DNA of 64,000 bases, taken from the NCBI GenBank assembly GCA_963921425.1, contig OY992840.1, positions 10,604,501 to 10,668,500 on the forward strand, written 5' to 3'. A model generated the notes under the pieces. That model saw only the letters and a program-made list of their open reading frames with translations. It was not told the origin of the DNA and ran no database searches. Below are positions 23,036 through 33,956 of the stretch, one piece after another. Position 1 is the stretch's first letter, and each line of letters begins with the position of its first letter. Source of the DNA: Dryas octopetala. Its lineage: Eukaryota; Streptophyta; Magnoliopsida; Rosales; Rosaceae. A program made the position numbers and the translations under genes.

Positions 23036-23829
23036 TTAATTTCTCTAATAATATTAATACATATTTGCCAAGGAATTAAGCACATCAATGAGCAACTTGG
23101 AATCTGATCCTTCAACTGAAATTATTAGGTAACCCACACCAGGAGCATTAAGAAAGAATTCAACTGAATAAAAAATATTTTCACACTTCAAGCACTTTCA
23201 TTTCAAAGAATTTTCATACTAAATTGTAATAAATAACATTTCTAATATGTTAAATATAAACATGAAATTTGAACGGGTTCAATCAAAACTCATATAAATT
23301 TAACCTAAGCTCAAACCAACCAATGAAATGGTGCGGCAGGCTTAAATAGAGTATGAATATATTGGCAGTTATTAGATAACTCAGTTAGAAGGGCCATATA
23401 ATTAGCCACAATGCACTCAAGTTTAATCCCCTCTTCCCCAACTAAAAATAAAATAAAAAAAAGTGGATTTGAAAAGGATCGACCATCTTTACTTGTTCTC
23501 TCCTTATTGAGAACTAGCCTCTTGGCACGTTCTTTGCATGTGTAAATTGACATTTTTTTTTTTCTTTTGTATTTTGTTCTTAATTTTATAACTTCTCACA
23601 ACTATATGATATCTCCATGTTTTAAGATAGTGGGCTGTTTTTATTTTTATTTTTATTTTTTAAAGTTTATTTTAATGGTTGTATTTTATAACTATGTCTT
23701 TATTTATTGGTTTTTTTATGGGACTGTTTGTTGAATGAAGGGTAAATTAGGCAATCTCATTTTTGGTGAAGCCTACTACATAAAACCCTTATTCTGCCTT
23801 TATAATAGTAAAGATTATTTTTGTATTGT
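23036..23829. other. AT-rich intergenic DNA
   Basis: No gene seen; runs up to the assembly gap. Confidence 0.5.
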
Positions 23830-24029
23830 NNNNNNNNNNNNNNNNNNNNNNNNNNNNNNNNNNNNNNNNNNNNNNNNNNNNNNNNNNNNNNNNNNNNNNN
23901 NNNNNNNNNNNNNNNNNNNNNNNNNNNNNNNNNNNNNNNNNNNNNNNNNNNNNNNNNNNNNNNNNNNNNNNNNNNNNNNNNNNNNNNNNNNNNNNNNNNN
24001 NNNNNNNNNNNNNNNNNNNNNNNNNNNNN
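23830..24029. other. Assembly gap (200 N)
   Basis: Exactly 200 undetermined bases. The round number may be a placeholder rather than a measured size. Confidence 1.
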
Positions 24030-25789
24030 TGTATCTCTCTCTTTGAAGGTTCAACCCATAATTATAGTTATGTTAGGACTAGGGAGGGAAACATTCATAC
24101 AATTTGTGAGCTAATGCAAAATGTTATTTTTTTCTACAAATTTATTTGTACAAGTGATAAATGTAAACTACAAAAATATTTAATGAGAATAGAAATAACA
24201 CGTGCATAAGAGGGAGAAATAGTACGGACCCACAGCCGTAATAAACCAGTGGAACTCACCGAGCAAGAGTAGTCCGGTCCAGTTCAACTTTTGCAAGAGT
24301 AGACCATAATGACGTCATCCGAGCAATGTAGGCAGTACGTCAGTAGTAATGCTCAGTGTATAGACAGCTGTAGGAATGACGTGAGAAACCGGTTGACAGC
24401 TAATCCGGCTCTTTTTTTGACAGCGAATCAGGCATTACCCACGGAAACACGAGGACAATGTGGACATTTGTGAAATCTTTGTGGGCTTTGGGCTTTAAAG
24501 AAACATTTTGGGCTAAACTGATCAAGAATCTGGGCCTCTATTAATTGAAATACTTGAAAAAAGCCTTAATTGAAATCTTCTTAATCTTACGTCCAATAAC
24601 TATTAGCATTCTCTTCAAGAACCATATTATTCTCCATACATACCCAGTGCACGGCTCTTTGTATATCAATCCATTAGGAGTTCAACCAAATCATTACTAG
24701 AGGTGTAAAATGGGCGGGTTGGCATAAGTATGGCACCCGCACGAAAGAGGCTGAATTGAAGTTCTTAGGCCATCAGACACATGTATTGAAATGGATAAAA
24801 ACTTACTTATTCCAGATATGATACCACATGATCGATATCCATATTCTCTTTCATTTGCTCGCTCTCTTCTCACTTTTTTTTTTTTTTTCTCTCTTTCGCT
24901 CATCTCTTGTCTTTATTTCTCTCTTCAAAAGATGTCACACCACTACAATATGAAGATAAGTAAATTTTTTTTCATTGAAATAATTAATTCTTTAGAATGA
25001 ATTCAACATTCAAATGTATTTTTTCTTGTTTATCTCTCAATTTAAATTTATGAACACTTTTACCCAACCACATAATATGCAATGATGTGTAATAAAGATG
25101 TGCAATAATAGCCCACCAAAAAAAAAAGTACAATAACAATTCTGAAATTTTACTCTTAAGACTTTATCCTAGACCATAACATAGGGATGAAAGGTTAAAG
25201 ATGAGAATCAATTCAGTTGAATAAATTTAATGATCATATATACATGTCTAAGATCATGATAACTAACAAATCAATCAAATGAACATATTATTATTAATGA
25301 TTGTGATTATTAATTAAGGAGACCTCCTTCGTGGACCACTACTTTTGCTGTGCTTGAGGGATTGATGAGGAGTTGAGGACCACTCAGTCGACGTCTCAGT
25401 TGACAATTCTTTTTTTTCTTTTTTTTGGTCGAACTCAGTTGACAATTCTCTCCTCACATGTATTGCGATCGGGTTGTTTTTTGTTTTTTGTTTTTTTTTT
25501 TTCAATTTAATTAGAAGCCAAAAGGAGATAAAATATTGTGACTGTTAATCACATTAAATGACATTGAACTCTTGTTCGGGTTTGTTCCCCTGAAAGTCTG
25601 AAACATATACGTTTTGGGGGAACAAACCAGCTATTGTCATTTTCTTGGTTAAATGTTTTTCATCTTCCTTTGTCATTTTCAAACTATTTTCAAATTCAGT
25701 TACCACCTATATCCTCAGAATTTTTTTAAAAGTTAATTTTCCATTTTTGTTTTGCAATACAATCTTGTAAAAATTGTTTTGTAAGGTAA
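24030..25789. other. Intergenic DNA left of the Tat element
   Basis: No gene supported. At about 24689 a TAGAGGTGTAAAATGGGCGG stretch resembles one end of a hAT-type element without a visible partner. TTGACAATTCT-type direct repeats occur near 25399 and 25439 around a T-rich run. A TGACGTCA palindrome lies near 24310. Confidence 0.45.
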
Positions 25790-25794
25790 CGAAT

Positions 25795-26847
25795 TGTTTG
25801 TGGGAAAATCCACATCGATCCGAACGGCCAATCACGGCTCGACACGTGGCTGGTCCATATCCACCTCGGAGCTGACTCTCAATGGTCAAACTTTGACCTC
25901 CACGTCATCACCACTTAGCACTGCCTCCGCTAGCCCGGACCGGATCCCCATGCCAGGTCCTCCATGCCCAGTCCGAGCCGAACCGATGATCTTCCAAAGG
26001 ATTGAGTGTCCATCTTTCCACGGTCATCCTGGTTCGGCTCGGCTCGGCACCGAAGTGACCTCCTTTCGAGTTCTGACGTCAGCCAGTTAGAGCTCGGAGG
26101 GACCCTGGTCTCTATGTTCGGCTCGGTCCGGGATCCCATTCCCGATCCGATCACACATGGACTTCACGCATACGCAGAAAGAACATCTGTCCGGTTCGGC
26201 TCGGCCCCCCGCCGCCATTTCTAGGAAGATCACGCTGGGACGAACCGCCATACTTGAATGCATCTGACACAATCTTCTGACAGATAGAATATCCAGTCTG
26301 CATTCATGGCTGCTGGGCAGTTTGCCTGAACCTTCCAGCCTTGCATTTAATGGAGCATTCATTGCAGCATTGAATGCTGAGGGAGCAGGCAGCTAAGCAT
26401 GCAACTGGGTCTGACCAGGTGCGTGGGTCTCTGGCAACCATTCATTCACATGCAGGTATCTTACTCATTAAGGTTTCATTTGCTTATATATATCAAGTCA
26501 TATGTGCAAAAACCACACTACAAATCTACCTACAAAACACTTACACAAAAATTCCTACTCTCCCAAGAGCATACCCAACTTGCTGAGAATAACCCAGAAC
26601 ATTTGCCTTGTTCTTCCCATTCTCCCAAGTTCTTCTTTTGTTCTTCCTCATCCACCATCAAACACCATCACTGACTTCATCATCGGAGCGTGTTTGGCTG
26701 GTACCACACCGGTCCATCTCCCTTGATCTTGTTTCTCTTGCAGGAAGATCCCAATCAACATCCACATCAACATCCAGCAGGACTTTGGATCAGCCAAGTC
26801 ATCATCTCTGCGTTGTTGCGTCTACCTTACGAGAATTCGCATCAACA
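25795..26847 (+). repeat. 5' LTR of the Tat element
   Basis: Starts TGTTTGTGGG and ends TCAACA. A TATATATA box at 26485-26492 could drive transcription. Several CGGCTCGG-type motifs occur within it. It differs from the 3' LTR at four positions only. Confidence 0.95.
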
Positions 26848-26850
26848 GAT

Positions 26851-26867
26851 TGGCGCCGTCTGTGGGA
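26851..26867 (+). other. Primer-binding site of the Tat element
   Basis: TGGCGCCGTCTGTGGGA begins three bases after the LTR end. Its first nine bases match the 3' end of plant tRNA-Asp (TGGCGCCGT); the rest diverges, so the primer tRNA is tentative. Confidence 0.75.
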
Positions 26868-26929
26868 ATTGACTTCAGCCGTTGTGTTCATCACCGCAAG
26901 CGCTAAGCTCTTCCTTCACGCGAGTCATC

Positions 26930-29900
26930 ATGACTACCATCTTTCGGGACACCAGCTCTTCCTCAGGAACATCTCAGAATGATGAACAACATCAGCCTGA
27001 GACGCCTGAGAAAACGAGGGGAGCACAACTCCCCAGGACATCAAAGTCCAAAGGTCCCTCGAAAATCCGAGCTGCCCATAAACTCCTTAAGGAGAGCCGG
27101 CGACATCTAGCCGCAGAGAATGCACTCCTGAAGCAGAATAATGAGCTGCTTGCAAAACAGGCCGAGCTGGCCGGCGAACTTGCACGCCATCGTGCTCGGC
27201 TCGAGAACAGTGGGGGATCGGGCTTCCGATCGCGTCGGACCCGAATCGAGCAGGAGGTCCTTTCACTATCTCCTTCTCGGCAAAGCACTCCTGCCGAGCC
27301 GAACGACCAGACCGATCGGCAGGACTCGGATCACGTCTTCCCGGGCTTCGAGGACATGCCCCCGGCCGAACAGGCCGAGTGCCTGAACGCCCACCGTCTT
27401 CTTCAGCAAAAACAGGCGGCTTTCGGGAAGCGTGCCCCCAAGAATTCGAGCGGAGACCGTGCCGACCCGAATACAAACCGACGACCCCCGGCCCAATCAA
27501 GGATGGGGGCCAACAGTCCAGCCGGTTCGGCCGAAACCAGGGTCCCGATTGGGGATAGGCTCGGCCCCATTACCAGCCAGGATCCTTCCCCATCAGGAGC
27601 TCACTCAGGGAGACGATCGGTGAGCGACCGACTGGGATCGACTATGATCATGTCGGATCGACGACCGGTGAGCGAGAGGATCACTCGCCAGCCGGTGAGT
27701 GAGAGACTCGATAACCAGGCCGAATGCTCGAGGGAAAATGCGGCCGAGCCGACCCCGCCCGACGTGGAAAATCTTGTCCGGACTCTGGTCCAGGACCAAA
27801 TCCGGAGCGTCCACGATCGGCTCGGCCACGTCGAGGTCTCCAGGGGGTACACCGGTAGGGCCGACCACGGAGAGGAACTCCCCCTCCCGTACACCAGCAG
27901 AATCCTGGATGCTGAGGTCTCCCGCGACACCAAACCCCCCAAGATGGATCAGTACGATGGGACCAAGGATCCCTACGACCATCTTGACAGCTTCAGATAT
28001 GCCATGGAGGCCCGCCAGGCATCTGAAGCCACGAAGTGCAGAATCTTCCCTTCGACCTTGAAGGGCTCGGCTCGGGGATGGTTCCGAACTCTCCAACCGA
28101 ACTCCATCAACTCCTTCTCCGACCTCCGAAGGGCCTTCCTGGCGAGATATCGGGTTGTATCCGAACGACTCTACAACTTGAACGATATGTCGCTCGTTAA
28201 GCAGCAGGAAGGGGAGAGCCTCAAGGCCTATCTGATCCGCTTCAACATCGAGTATACGAAGTGTGACGATTGCGACGATAGGTCAGCTAAGAACGCCCTC
28301 ATGCAAGGTCTGCACGCCGGGGGACTCCGCTCCCACCTAATGAGGAATCCTCCCTCCACTTATGATGAGCTTTCTGCCGAAGCCACTAAGTGGGCGCGGG
28401 CTGAGGAGTGGGATGCTCAGGTGGAGGCCCTGAATCCCAGGCCGACCTCGGCCAAGAGGAAGGAGGGAGAGGTTTCAAGTCCCAAACCCCAGGTCCAATC
28501 CAAGAAGACCAGGACCGAGGAGCCACGCCAACTTTTGGGCAAGGGACCCAAATTTGTCCAGTACACGGAGTATACTCCCCTCAACGCTGGTCTGGAGACG
28601 ATCTATTCCAAGATCAAAGACCAACTCCCGGCTGCCAGGGAGATCAAGGGACCACCCCCAGACAAAATCAAGGAGGGCGTCTTCTGCAAGTACCACTCCA
28701 ATCACGGCCACGTCACGGGTGATTGCTACGCCCTCCGCGACGGAATTGAGACTCTTGCCCGGGCGGGTAAGATCAACCAATTCCTGGCCGGCGGGCCTAG
28801 GGTACCCAAGGCCGCGCTGAAGAAGCCCACCAACACCATCGAGGTCCAGGATGCTGCAATCGGATCGATCGGCGGAGGGCCAACCTTCGTGGGAAGCTCT
28901 AACCGATCCCAGAAAGAGTATGTCAGGCAAGCGGCTCAAGCTCACGAGTCCCTGTCGATCCAGGCAAGTCAGGCCAGCACTTCCAAAAGACAGCGGAAGG
29001 ACTGGGCACCGATCACCTTTGAGCCGAACGAGGCGAATGAGATCATCTTCCCCCACTATGATCCGGTCGTCATAGTGGCTGAGGTGGCCGGAACAACCAT
29101 CGCGCGCTCCTTCGTCGATGGAGGGAGTTCAGTCAACATCCTCTACCACTCTGCGTTCGCGCAGATGGGCATCGGCGAGGATAAGCTGGAGACCGACACA
29201 CCTGCCTTGGTCGGGTTCGGGGGAGAAGTGGTTCAGCCCCTCGGACACATCTACCTTCCCCTTTCGCTCGGGAAGGGACCGATCAAGAAGACCTGCATGA
29301 CGTACTTCATTGTCGTCAAGCGGCCGTCAGCCTACAACATCATTCTGGGCAGACCGGCTCTGGTCGACCTTGACTGCATCGTCCATTACGCCAACCTCCT
29401 CATCAAATGTCCGGTGGGCGACGACTGCATCGTCATTCAGGAAGACCAGTGCTCGGCTCGGTCTTGCTACGCCGCTTCGATCAAGCAGAAGGGTCAGCTG
29501 CCGAACTCACTGGAACTCGACTCCATCGCTGATTCGGGCAGGTGGCCAAGGGCGGAGACATTCGATTTCACTTCCGAGCCGAACCCAGAATCTCGGCCCC
29601 TTCCCGCCGAGGCCTGGGAGGAAGTGCCGATCTCGGCCGAGACACCGGATCGGCTCGTCCGAGTGGGGACTCAGATCAGCCCCGAGCAACGTTCTGCCAT
29701 CATTGACTTCCTCCGTGCCAATGCGGAAGTGTTCGCCTGGTCTTACGATGACATGCCAGGCATATCGTCTGACGTGATCACCCACAGGCTGAACACCGAC
29801 CCGGGATGCAAACCGGTCCGTCAGAAGAGGAGGTCATACGATCCGGCCCGATACGCCGCCATGGCTGAAGAGGTAACCAAGTTGCAAAACAACGGGTTCA

Positions 29901-31165
29901 TCCGGGAGGTCAATTATCCCGACTGGCTTGCCAACGTGGTCATGGTGAAGAAGAACAACGGAAAGTGGAGGATGTGCGTGGACTTCACCGATCTGAACCG
30001 GGCTTGTCCCAAGGACAGCTTTCCCTTGCCCCGGATAGATCAGCTCGTCGATGCAACAGCTGGACATCAGCTCCTCAGCTTCATGGACGCCTATTCTGGG
30101 TATAACCAGATCCTCATGCACAAGTCCGACCAGGAAGGCACATCCTTCATAACGGACCGCGGCATGTACTGCTACAAGGTCATGCCCTTCGGCCTCAAAA
30201 ACGCCGGAGCCACCTACCAAAGGCTGGTCAACCACATGTTCAGATCTTCCATCGGCAAATCCGTAGAGGTTTACGTGGATGACATGTTGGTCAAAAGCAT
30301 CAAGGCGGACGATCACGTCAGGGACCTCTCAGACATGTTCGGAGTGCTGAAGGAATATCAGATGCGGCTGAACCCAGCCAAATGTGTCTTTGGGGTTCGG
30401 TCAGGAAAGTTCCTTGGCTACCTGGTCAGCCAACGGGGGATCGAGGCCAATCCAGAGAAGATCCAGACCTTGATCAACATGAAGTCCTCAAGGACACGTA
30501 AGGAAATCCAGAGTCTGACTGGAAGAGTTGCCGCCCTGAACCGGTTTATCTCAAAATCCACTGACCGATGCCTCCCCTTCTTCAAGGCCTTAAGGAGAGC
30601 AGGGAAGGGCATAGAATGGACCCCCCAATGCGAGCAGGCCTTTCAAAATCTGAAAAGGCACATGGGGGAACCTCCCATCTTATCCAAACCAGAGGAAGGT
30701 GAAGAACTTTTTCTCTACCTCTCTGTTTCTGACTCGGCTCTCAGCTCAGTTCTAGTAAGAGAAGTCGGCGGTGTACAACACCCCGTCTTCTATACGAGCC
30801 GAGCCCTCGCCGATGCCGAGACCAGATATCCTAAATTCGAGAAGATGGCTCTCGCCCTGGTCAGCTCGGCTCGGAAATTGAGACCCTACTTCCAGGCTCA
30901 TTCAATCGTCGTCTTAACGGATCAACCGCTCAGACAAATCCTGGCAAAACCCGAGACCTCGGGTCGGCTCATCAAATGGTCAGTCGAGCTCGGCGAGTTT
31001 GACATCATCTACCGTCCCAGGACGGCAATCAAAGGTCAGGCCATGTCGGACTTCATCTGTGAGTCGACCACCTCGACGGAGGACCCACCGCGCACCGACG
31101 CTATGCCAGCGGCGTCTGATCCGAACACAAACGGCGATCGCAGCCAGGTTGACCTCCTCACCTAG
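26930..31165 (+). CDS. Tat gag-pol, part 1: gag, protease, RT, RNase H
   Basis: One open frame of about 1411 residues from the ATG at 26930 to a TAG at 31163. The capsid-type gag domain lies near residues 338-493, followed by a zinc-knuckle-like CKYHSNHGHVTGDC near 585. The protease active site reads FVDGGSS near 727, the DGG form seen in Tat elements instead of DSG/DTG. Reverse transcriptase runs from about residue 1000 with FTDLNRACPKDSFPLP, MPFGLKNAGATYQR and the YVDD catalytic box near 1115. A Ty3-type RNase H follows, with VSDSA and LTDQPL. The frame is in register with the part that follows the stop, so this is one polyprotein interrupted by a single stop codon rather than two genes. 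Upstream extension to 26882 has only a TTG. It encodes the particle protein and most replication enzymes. Confidence 0.93.
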   Translation: MTTIFRDTSSSSGTSQNDEQHQPETPEKTRGAQLPRTSKSKGPSKIRAAHKLLKESRRHLAAENALLKQNNELLAKQAELAGELARHRARLENSGGSGFRSRRTRIEQEVLSLSPSRQSTPAEPNDQTDRQDSDHVFPGFEDMPPAEQAECLNAHRLLQQKQAAFGKRAPKNSSGDRADPNTNRRPPAQSRMGANSPAGSAETRVPIGDRLGPITSQDPSPSGAHSGRRSVSDRLGSTMIMSDRRPVSERITRQPVSERLDNQAECSRENAAEPTPPDVENLVRTLVQDQIRSVHDRLGHVEVSRGYTGRADHGEELPLPYTSRILDAEVSRDTKPPKMDQYDGTKDPYDHLDSFRYAMEARQASEATKCRIFPSTLKGSARGWFRTLQPNSINSFSDLRRAFLARYRVVSERLYNLNDMSLVKQQEGESLKAYLIRFNIEYTKCDDCDDRSAKNALMQGLHAGGLRSHLMRNPPSTYDELSAEATKWARAEEWDAQVEALNPRPTSAKRKEGEVSSPKPQVQSKKTRTEEPRQLLGKGPKFVQYTEYTPLNAGLETIYSKIKDQLPAAREIKGPPPDKIKEGVFCKYHSNHGHVTGDCYALRDGIETLARAGKINQFLAGGPRVPKAALKKPTNTIEVQDAAIGSIGGGPTFVGSSNRSQKEYVRQAAQAHESLSIQASQASTSKRQRKDWAPITFEPNEANEIIFPHYDPVVIVAEVAGTTIARSFVDGGSSVNILYHSAFAQMGIGEDKLETDTPALVGFGGEVVQPLGHIYLPLSLGKGPIKKTCMTYFIVVKRPSAYNIILGRPALVDLDCIVHYANLLIKCPVGDDCIVIQEDQCSARSCYAASIKQKGQLPNSLELDSIADSGRWPRAETFDFTSEPNPESRPLPAEAWEEVPISAETPDRLVRVGTQISPEQRSAIIDFLRANAEVFAWSYDDMPGISSDVITHRLNTDPGCKPVRQKRRSYDPARYAAMAEEVTKLQNNGFIREVNYPDWLANVVMVKKNNGKWRMCVDFTDLNRACPKDSFPLPRIDQLVDATAGHQLLSFMDAYSGYNQILMHKSDQEGTSFITDRGMYCYKVMPFGLKNAGATYQRLVNHMFRSSIGKSVEVYVDDMLVKSIKADDHVRDLSDMFGVLKEYQMRLNPAKCVFGVRSGKFLGYLVSQRGIEANPEKIQTLINMKSSRTRKEIQSLTGRVAALNRFISKSTDRCLPFFKALRRAGKGIEWTPQCEQAFQNLKRHMGEPPILSKPEEGEELFLYLSVSDSALSSVLVREVGGVQHPVFYTSRALADAETRYPKFEKMALALVSSARKLRPYFQAHSIVVLTDQPLRQILAKPETSGRLIKWSVELGEFDIIYRPRTAIKGQAMSDFICESTTSTEDPPRTDAMPAASDPNTNGDRSQVDLLT
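31163..31165 (+). other. In-frame TAG inside Tat pol
   Basis: A single stop between the first RNase H and the second RNase H, in the same frame as both. The codon precedes TLYVDGSS, where related elements often have tryptophan as far as I recall, so TGG to TAG by one G-to-A change is the simplest explanation. Suppression or readthrough is possible but unproven. Confidence 0.85.
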
Positions 31166-32869
31166 ACCCTCTATGTGGACGGATCTTCCAACACCATGGG
31201 AAGTGGAGCCGGGCTTGTTCTGATCTCCCCAGAACAAGTTGTGATGGAGTATGCCCTTCGCTTCAGATTTCAAGCATCCAACAATGAAGCAGAGTATGAG
31301 GCTCTCATCGCCGGACTCAGACTGGCAAAGGAGCTCGGCGCAACCAAACTGAACATCTTCAGCGACTCCCAACTCATCGTCAATCAGATATTGGGAGAGT
31401 ATGAGACTCGAGAACCTAGCATGACTGCCTATCTCGAGAAGACTCGTCTGCTGCTTGGGAACTTCCATGAGTACAAAATATCCCAAATCCCAAGGGCAGA
31501 GAACTGCCGAGCCGACGCCTTGGCCCGCCTGGCTTCGGCCACAGACACCGGATCCGCTAGGCACGTTCCAGTTGAAATCCTGGACAGACCTAGCACCGCC
31601 GAAAACGAAGTCACCGTCATGCAGACCGAAGCCGAGCCGAACTGGATGACGCCGATCATCAACTACTTGGTCTCCGGGATCCTTCCCCCAGAGAGGGACA
31701 AGGCACGTCTCATCAAGACGAGGTCGGCTCGGTTCAGCATGATCAACGGTCAGCTCTACAGAAGGAGTTTCTCCCTGCCCTACTTGCGGTGCGTCAGTCC
31801 CCAAGAAGGTCAGGATGTGCTGAGAGAAATCCACGAGGGGATATGCGGAAACCACTCTGGAGGAAGAGCCCTTGCCTACAAGACGATCAGACAGGGTTAC
31901 TTCTGGCCAACGCTGAACAAAGACGCAGATCATCTCTCTCGCGCTTGTCTCAGATGCCAGCAATTTGCCGCGGTCCCCCATCAACCTCCCCAGGTTCTGA
32001 CCTCCATATCCAATCCTTGGCCGTTCGCGCAATGGGGACTCGATCTGATCGGTCCTATGCCGAAGGCGAAAGGGCAAGTCACTATGGCCGTAGTAGCAGT
32101 CGACTACTTCACCAAATGGGCCGAGGCCGAGCCCCTAACCACAACCACAGCCGAACGAATGGAGACCTTCGTCTGGAAGAACATCATTTGCCGGTTCGGC
32201 ATGCCGCACACCATCATTGCGGACAATGGCAAACAGTTCGACTGCAAGAAGTTCAGGAGTTTTTGTTCACGTCTGAACATCAACTTGCGCTTCACCGCGC
32301 CTTACCATCCGCAGTCAAACGGACAGGTCGAGGCCATCAACAAGATCATCAAGAAGACCCTCAAGACTAAGCTTGATAATGCTAAGGGGAATTGGCCTGA
32401 ACTCTTGCCAGAGGTGCTTTGGTCTTATCGAACTTCCTATCGCAACTCGACGAAGGAAACACCCTATGCATTGGCGTTCGGAACTGACGCCATCGTCCCG
32501 GTCGAAATGGGGACTCCTTCATTCCGGACCGGCACATACAATCCCGAGACCAATGACACCGGACTTCGGCTCGGCCTGGACATGATCGAGGAGAGGCGAA
32601 CCGACGCAAATCTCTGCCGAGCCGCTTACCAGCAGAGGGTAGCCAAATACTACAATCAGAGGGTCAGACCCAGAAGCTTCAGATTGGGCAGTCTCGTCAT
32701 GAAGAAGAATCCCCTTGCCATCAAGGAGAGTTCGTTCGATCCGAACTGGACCGGACCATACAGAATCACAGGCATAGTCAAGCCTGGCACTTACAACTTG
32801 GCCACTCTGGCTGGGAAGCCTCTCAAGCATAGCTGGAACGCTGAACACTTGAAGACTTATTACCAGTAA
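31166..32869 (+). CDS. Tat pol, part 2: second RNase H and integrase (downstream of the stop)
   Basis: About 567 codons in the same frame as part 1, open from the stop to TAA at 32867. The second RNase H has a full set of acidic residues: YVDGSS, NNEAEYEAL, FSDSQLI and RADALARLAS. Integrase follows, with the zinc-binding HEGICGNH and CLRCQQ, the catalytic aspartates in GLDLIGP and IADNGKQF, and the glutamate in GQVEAINK. The C-terminus has the GPYR motif before the end HLKTYYQ. No ATG is well placed at the start; translation as a separate protein is unlikely unless the TAG is read through. The domains themselves look intact. In Tat elements the second RNase H is the one thought to be of archaeal type. 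Confidence 0.88.
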   Translation, partial: TLYVDGSSNTMGSGAGLVLISPEQVVMEYALRFRFQASNNEAEYEALIAGLRLAKELGATKLNIFSDSQLIVNQILGEYETREPSMTAYLEKTRLLLGNFHEYKISQIPRAENCRADALARLASATDTGSARHVPVEILDRPSTAENEVTVMQTEAEPNWMTPIINYLVSGILPPERDKARLIKTRSARFSMINGQLYRRSFSLPYLRCVSPQEGQDVLREIHEGICGNHSGGRALAYKTIRQGYFWPTLNKDADHLSRACLRCQQFAAVPHQPPQVLTSISNPWPFAQWGLDLIGPMPKAKGQVTMAVVAVDYFTKWAEAEPLTTTTAERMETFVWKNIICRFGMPHTIIADNGKQFDCKKFRSFCSRLNINLRFTAPYHPQSNGQVEAINKIIKKTLKTKLDNAKGNWPELLPEVLWSYRTSYRNSTKETPYALAFGTDAIVPVEMGTPSFRTGTYNPETNDTGLRLGLDMIEERRTDANLCRAAYQQRVAKYYNQRVRPRSFRLGSLVMKKNPLAIKESSFDPNWTGPYRITGIVKPGTYNLATLAGKPLKHSWNAEHLKTYYQ

Positions 32870-33044
32870 AATGTAGTTAGGATCGGGGACTGTCCGACCT
32901 AACACCCATTCCAATCAATGAAGAGATGAACACATTTTGACTCATTTCTTCTTATTTTTCGAAGCGAACACTGGGGACTCTACTCCTATACACTTTCAAC
33001 AAAGAGGAAAGATCTAAGTGTTCCCTCCGAAAAAATAACAAACC

Positions 33045-33399
33045 CATGTGCCGAGCCGAAGTGCCATTTTCGGCCCGATGCTCGGCATATTACAGACTCA
33101 TCAGGTCTATAAACTCATGTGTCGAGTGGGCGCGCCATTTTCGGCCCGATGCTCGGCATATTACAGACTCATCAGGTCTATAAACTCATGTGTCGAGTGG
33201 GCGCGCCATTTTCGGCCCGATGCTCGGCATATTACAGACTCATCAGGTCTATAAACTCATGTGTCGAGCGAGCGCGCCATTTCCGGCCCGATGCTCGGCA
33301 TATTACAGACTCATCAGGTCTATAAACTCCCGTGCCGAGCTAGCGCGCCACTTTCGGCCCAATGCTCGGCATGGTACAGACTTATCAGGTCTATAAAAA
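33045..33399 (+). repeat. 71-bp tandem repeat, five copies
   Basis: Units start at 33045, 33116, 33187, 33258 and 33329. Each reads from CATGTGYCGAG through TTCGGCCCGATGCTCGGCAT and ACAGACTCATCAGGTCTATA. Copies 2 and 3 are identical; copies 1, 4 and 5 differ at several sites, with the last most divergent. It lies between the end of pol and the antisense gene. Such arrays in Tat 3' regions are known sources of satellites. Confidence 0.95.
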
Positions 33400-33956
33400 T
33401 CCCTGTCTGAGCCGAAGTGACTTCCTACAGTCCTAACGTTCAACAGGATATTTCTAAAAGAAAAATATACACTCCAATCGAAACTTTCATCGTGCATGCC
33501 GAGCCGATCTGAAAGTAGGTTTGAATATTTTTCTCAAAAAACTGCATTCCTAAATATCTCAATGGGTATGCCGAGCCCGTCCGAGGTGACTGGTTTTTTT
33601 TAAATTTTTACTTATCTTGGTTATGCTTATCAAGCTGATCCGAAGACAAGTTCTAATTTATCATTACCATTCATTTTCATTGCGATCGGCATGCCGAGCC
33701 GATCTCAAAATGCCTTGGTTTTTATTATGTCTTTCACTTTTATCATTTTCTTGTCCATGTGTTATTAGTTTTGTCTTTTAGCTTAATTTCCGAGCCGAAC
33801 TGACAACAGCAACTTGTATCATAAAAAGAAAATACTGATAAAATTAAACAAGATAAATCCAAATACAATCTGTTCCAACATTAGTCAAACCCGAGCCACA
33901 CCTCGGCTCGGGGAGAAAAATAAAAACATAACATTCCAATTAAACAAAATAAGCAA
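33400..33956. other. Noncoding spacer of the Tat element
   Basis: No frame of note. Several scattered CCGAGCCGAA-like motifs. On the minus strand, downstream of the antisense gene, an AATAAA signal occurs at 33726-33721 and could direct polyadenylation. Confidence 0.5.

Noticed and set aside
23735..24209. Open frames across the N run
   Set aside because: They exist only because undetermined bases contain no stop.
31175..32869. Separate integrase gene with its own start
   Set aside because: The apparent start is GTG in the middle of the YVDGSS motif; the frame is the continuation of pol after one stop.
27087..32914. Many open frames on the minus strand and in other forward frames across Tat gag-pol
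   Set aside because: They are shadows of the GC-rich pol frame and lack any domain; the pol frame explains the sequence.
33045..33399. CRISPR-like regular repeat
   Set aside because: The 71-bp units are contiguous with no spacers and sit in a plant retrotransposon.
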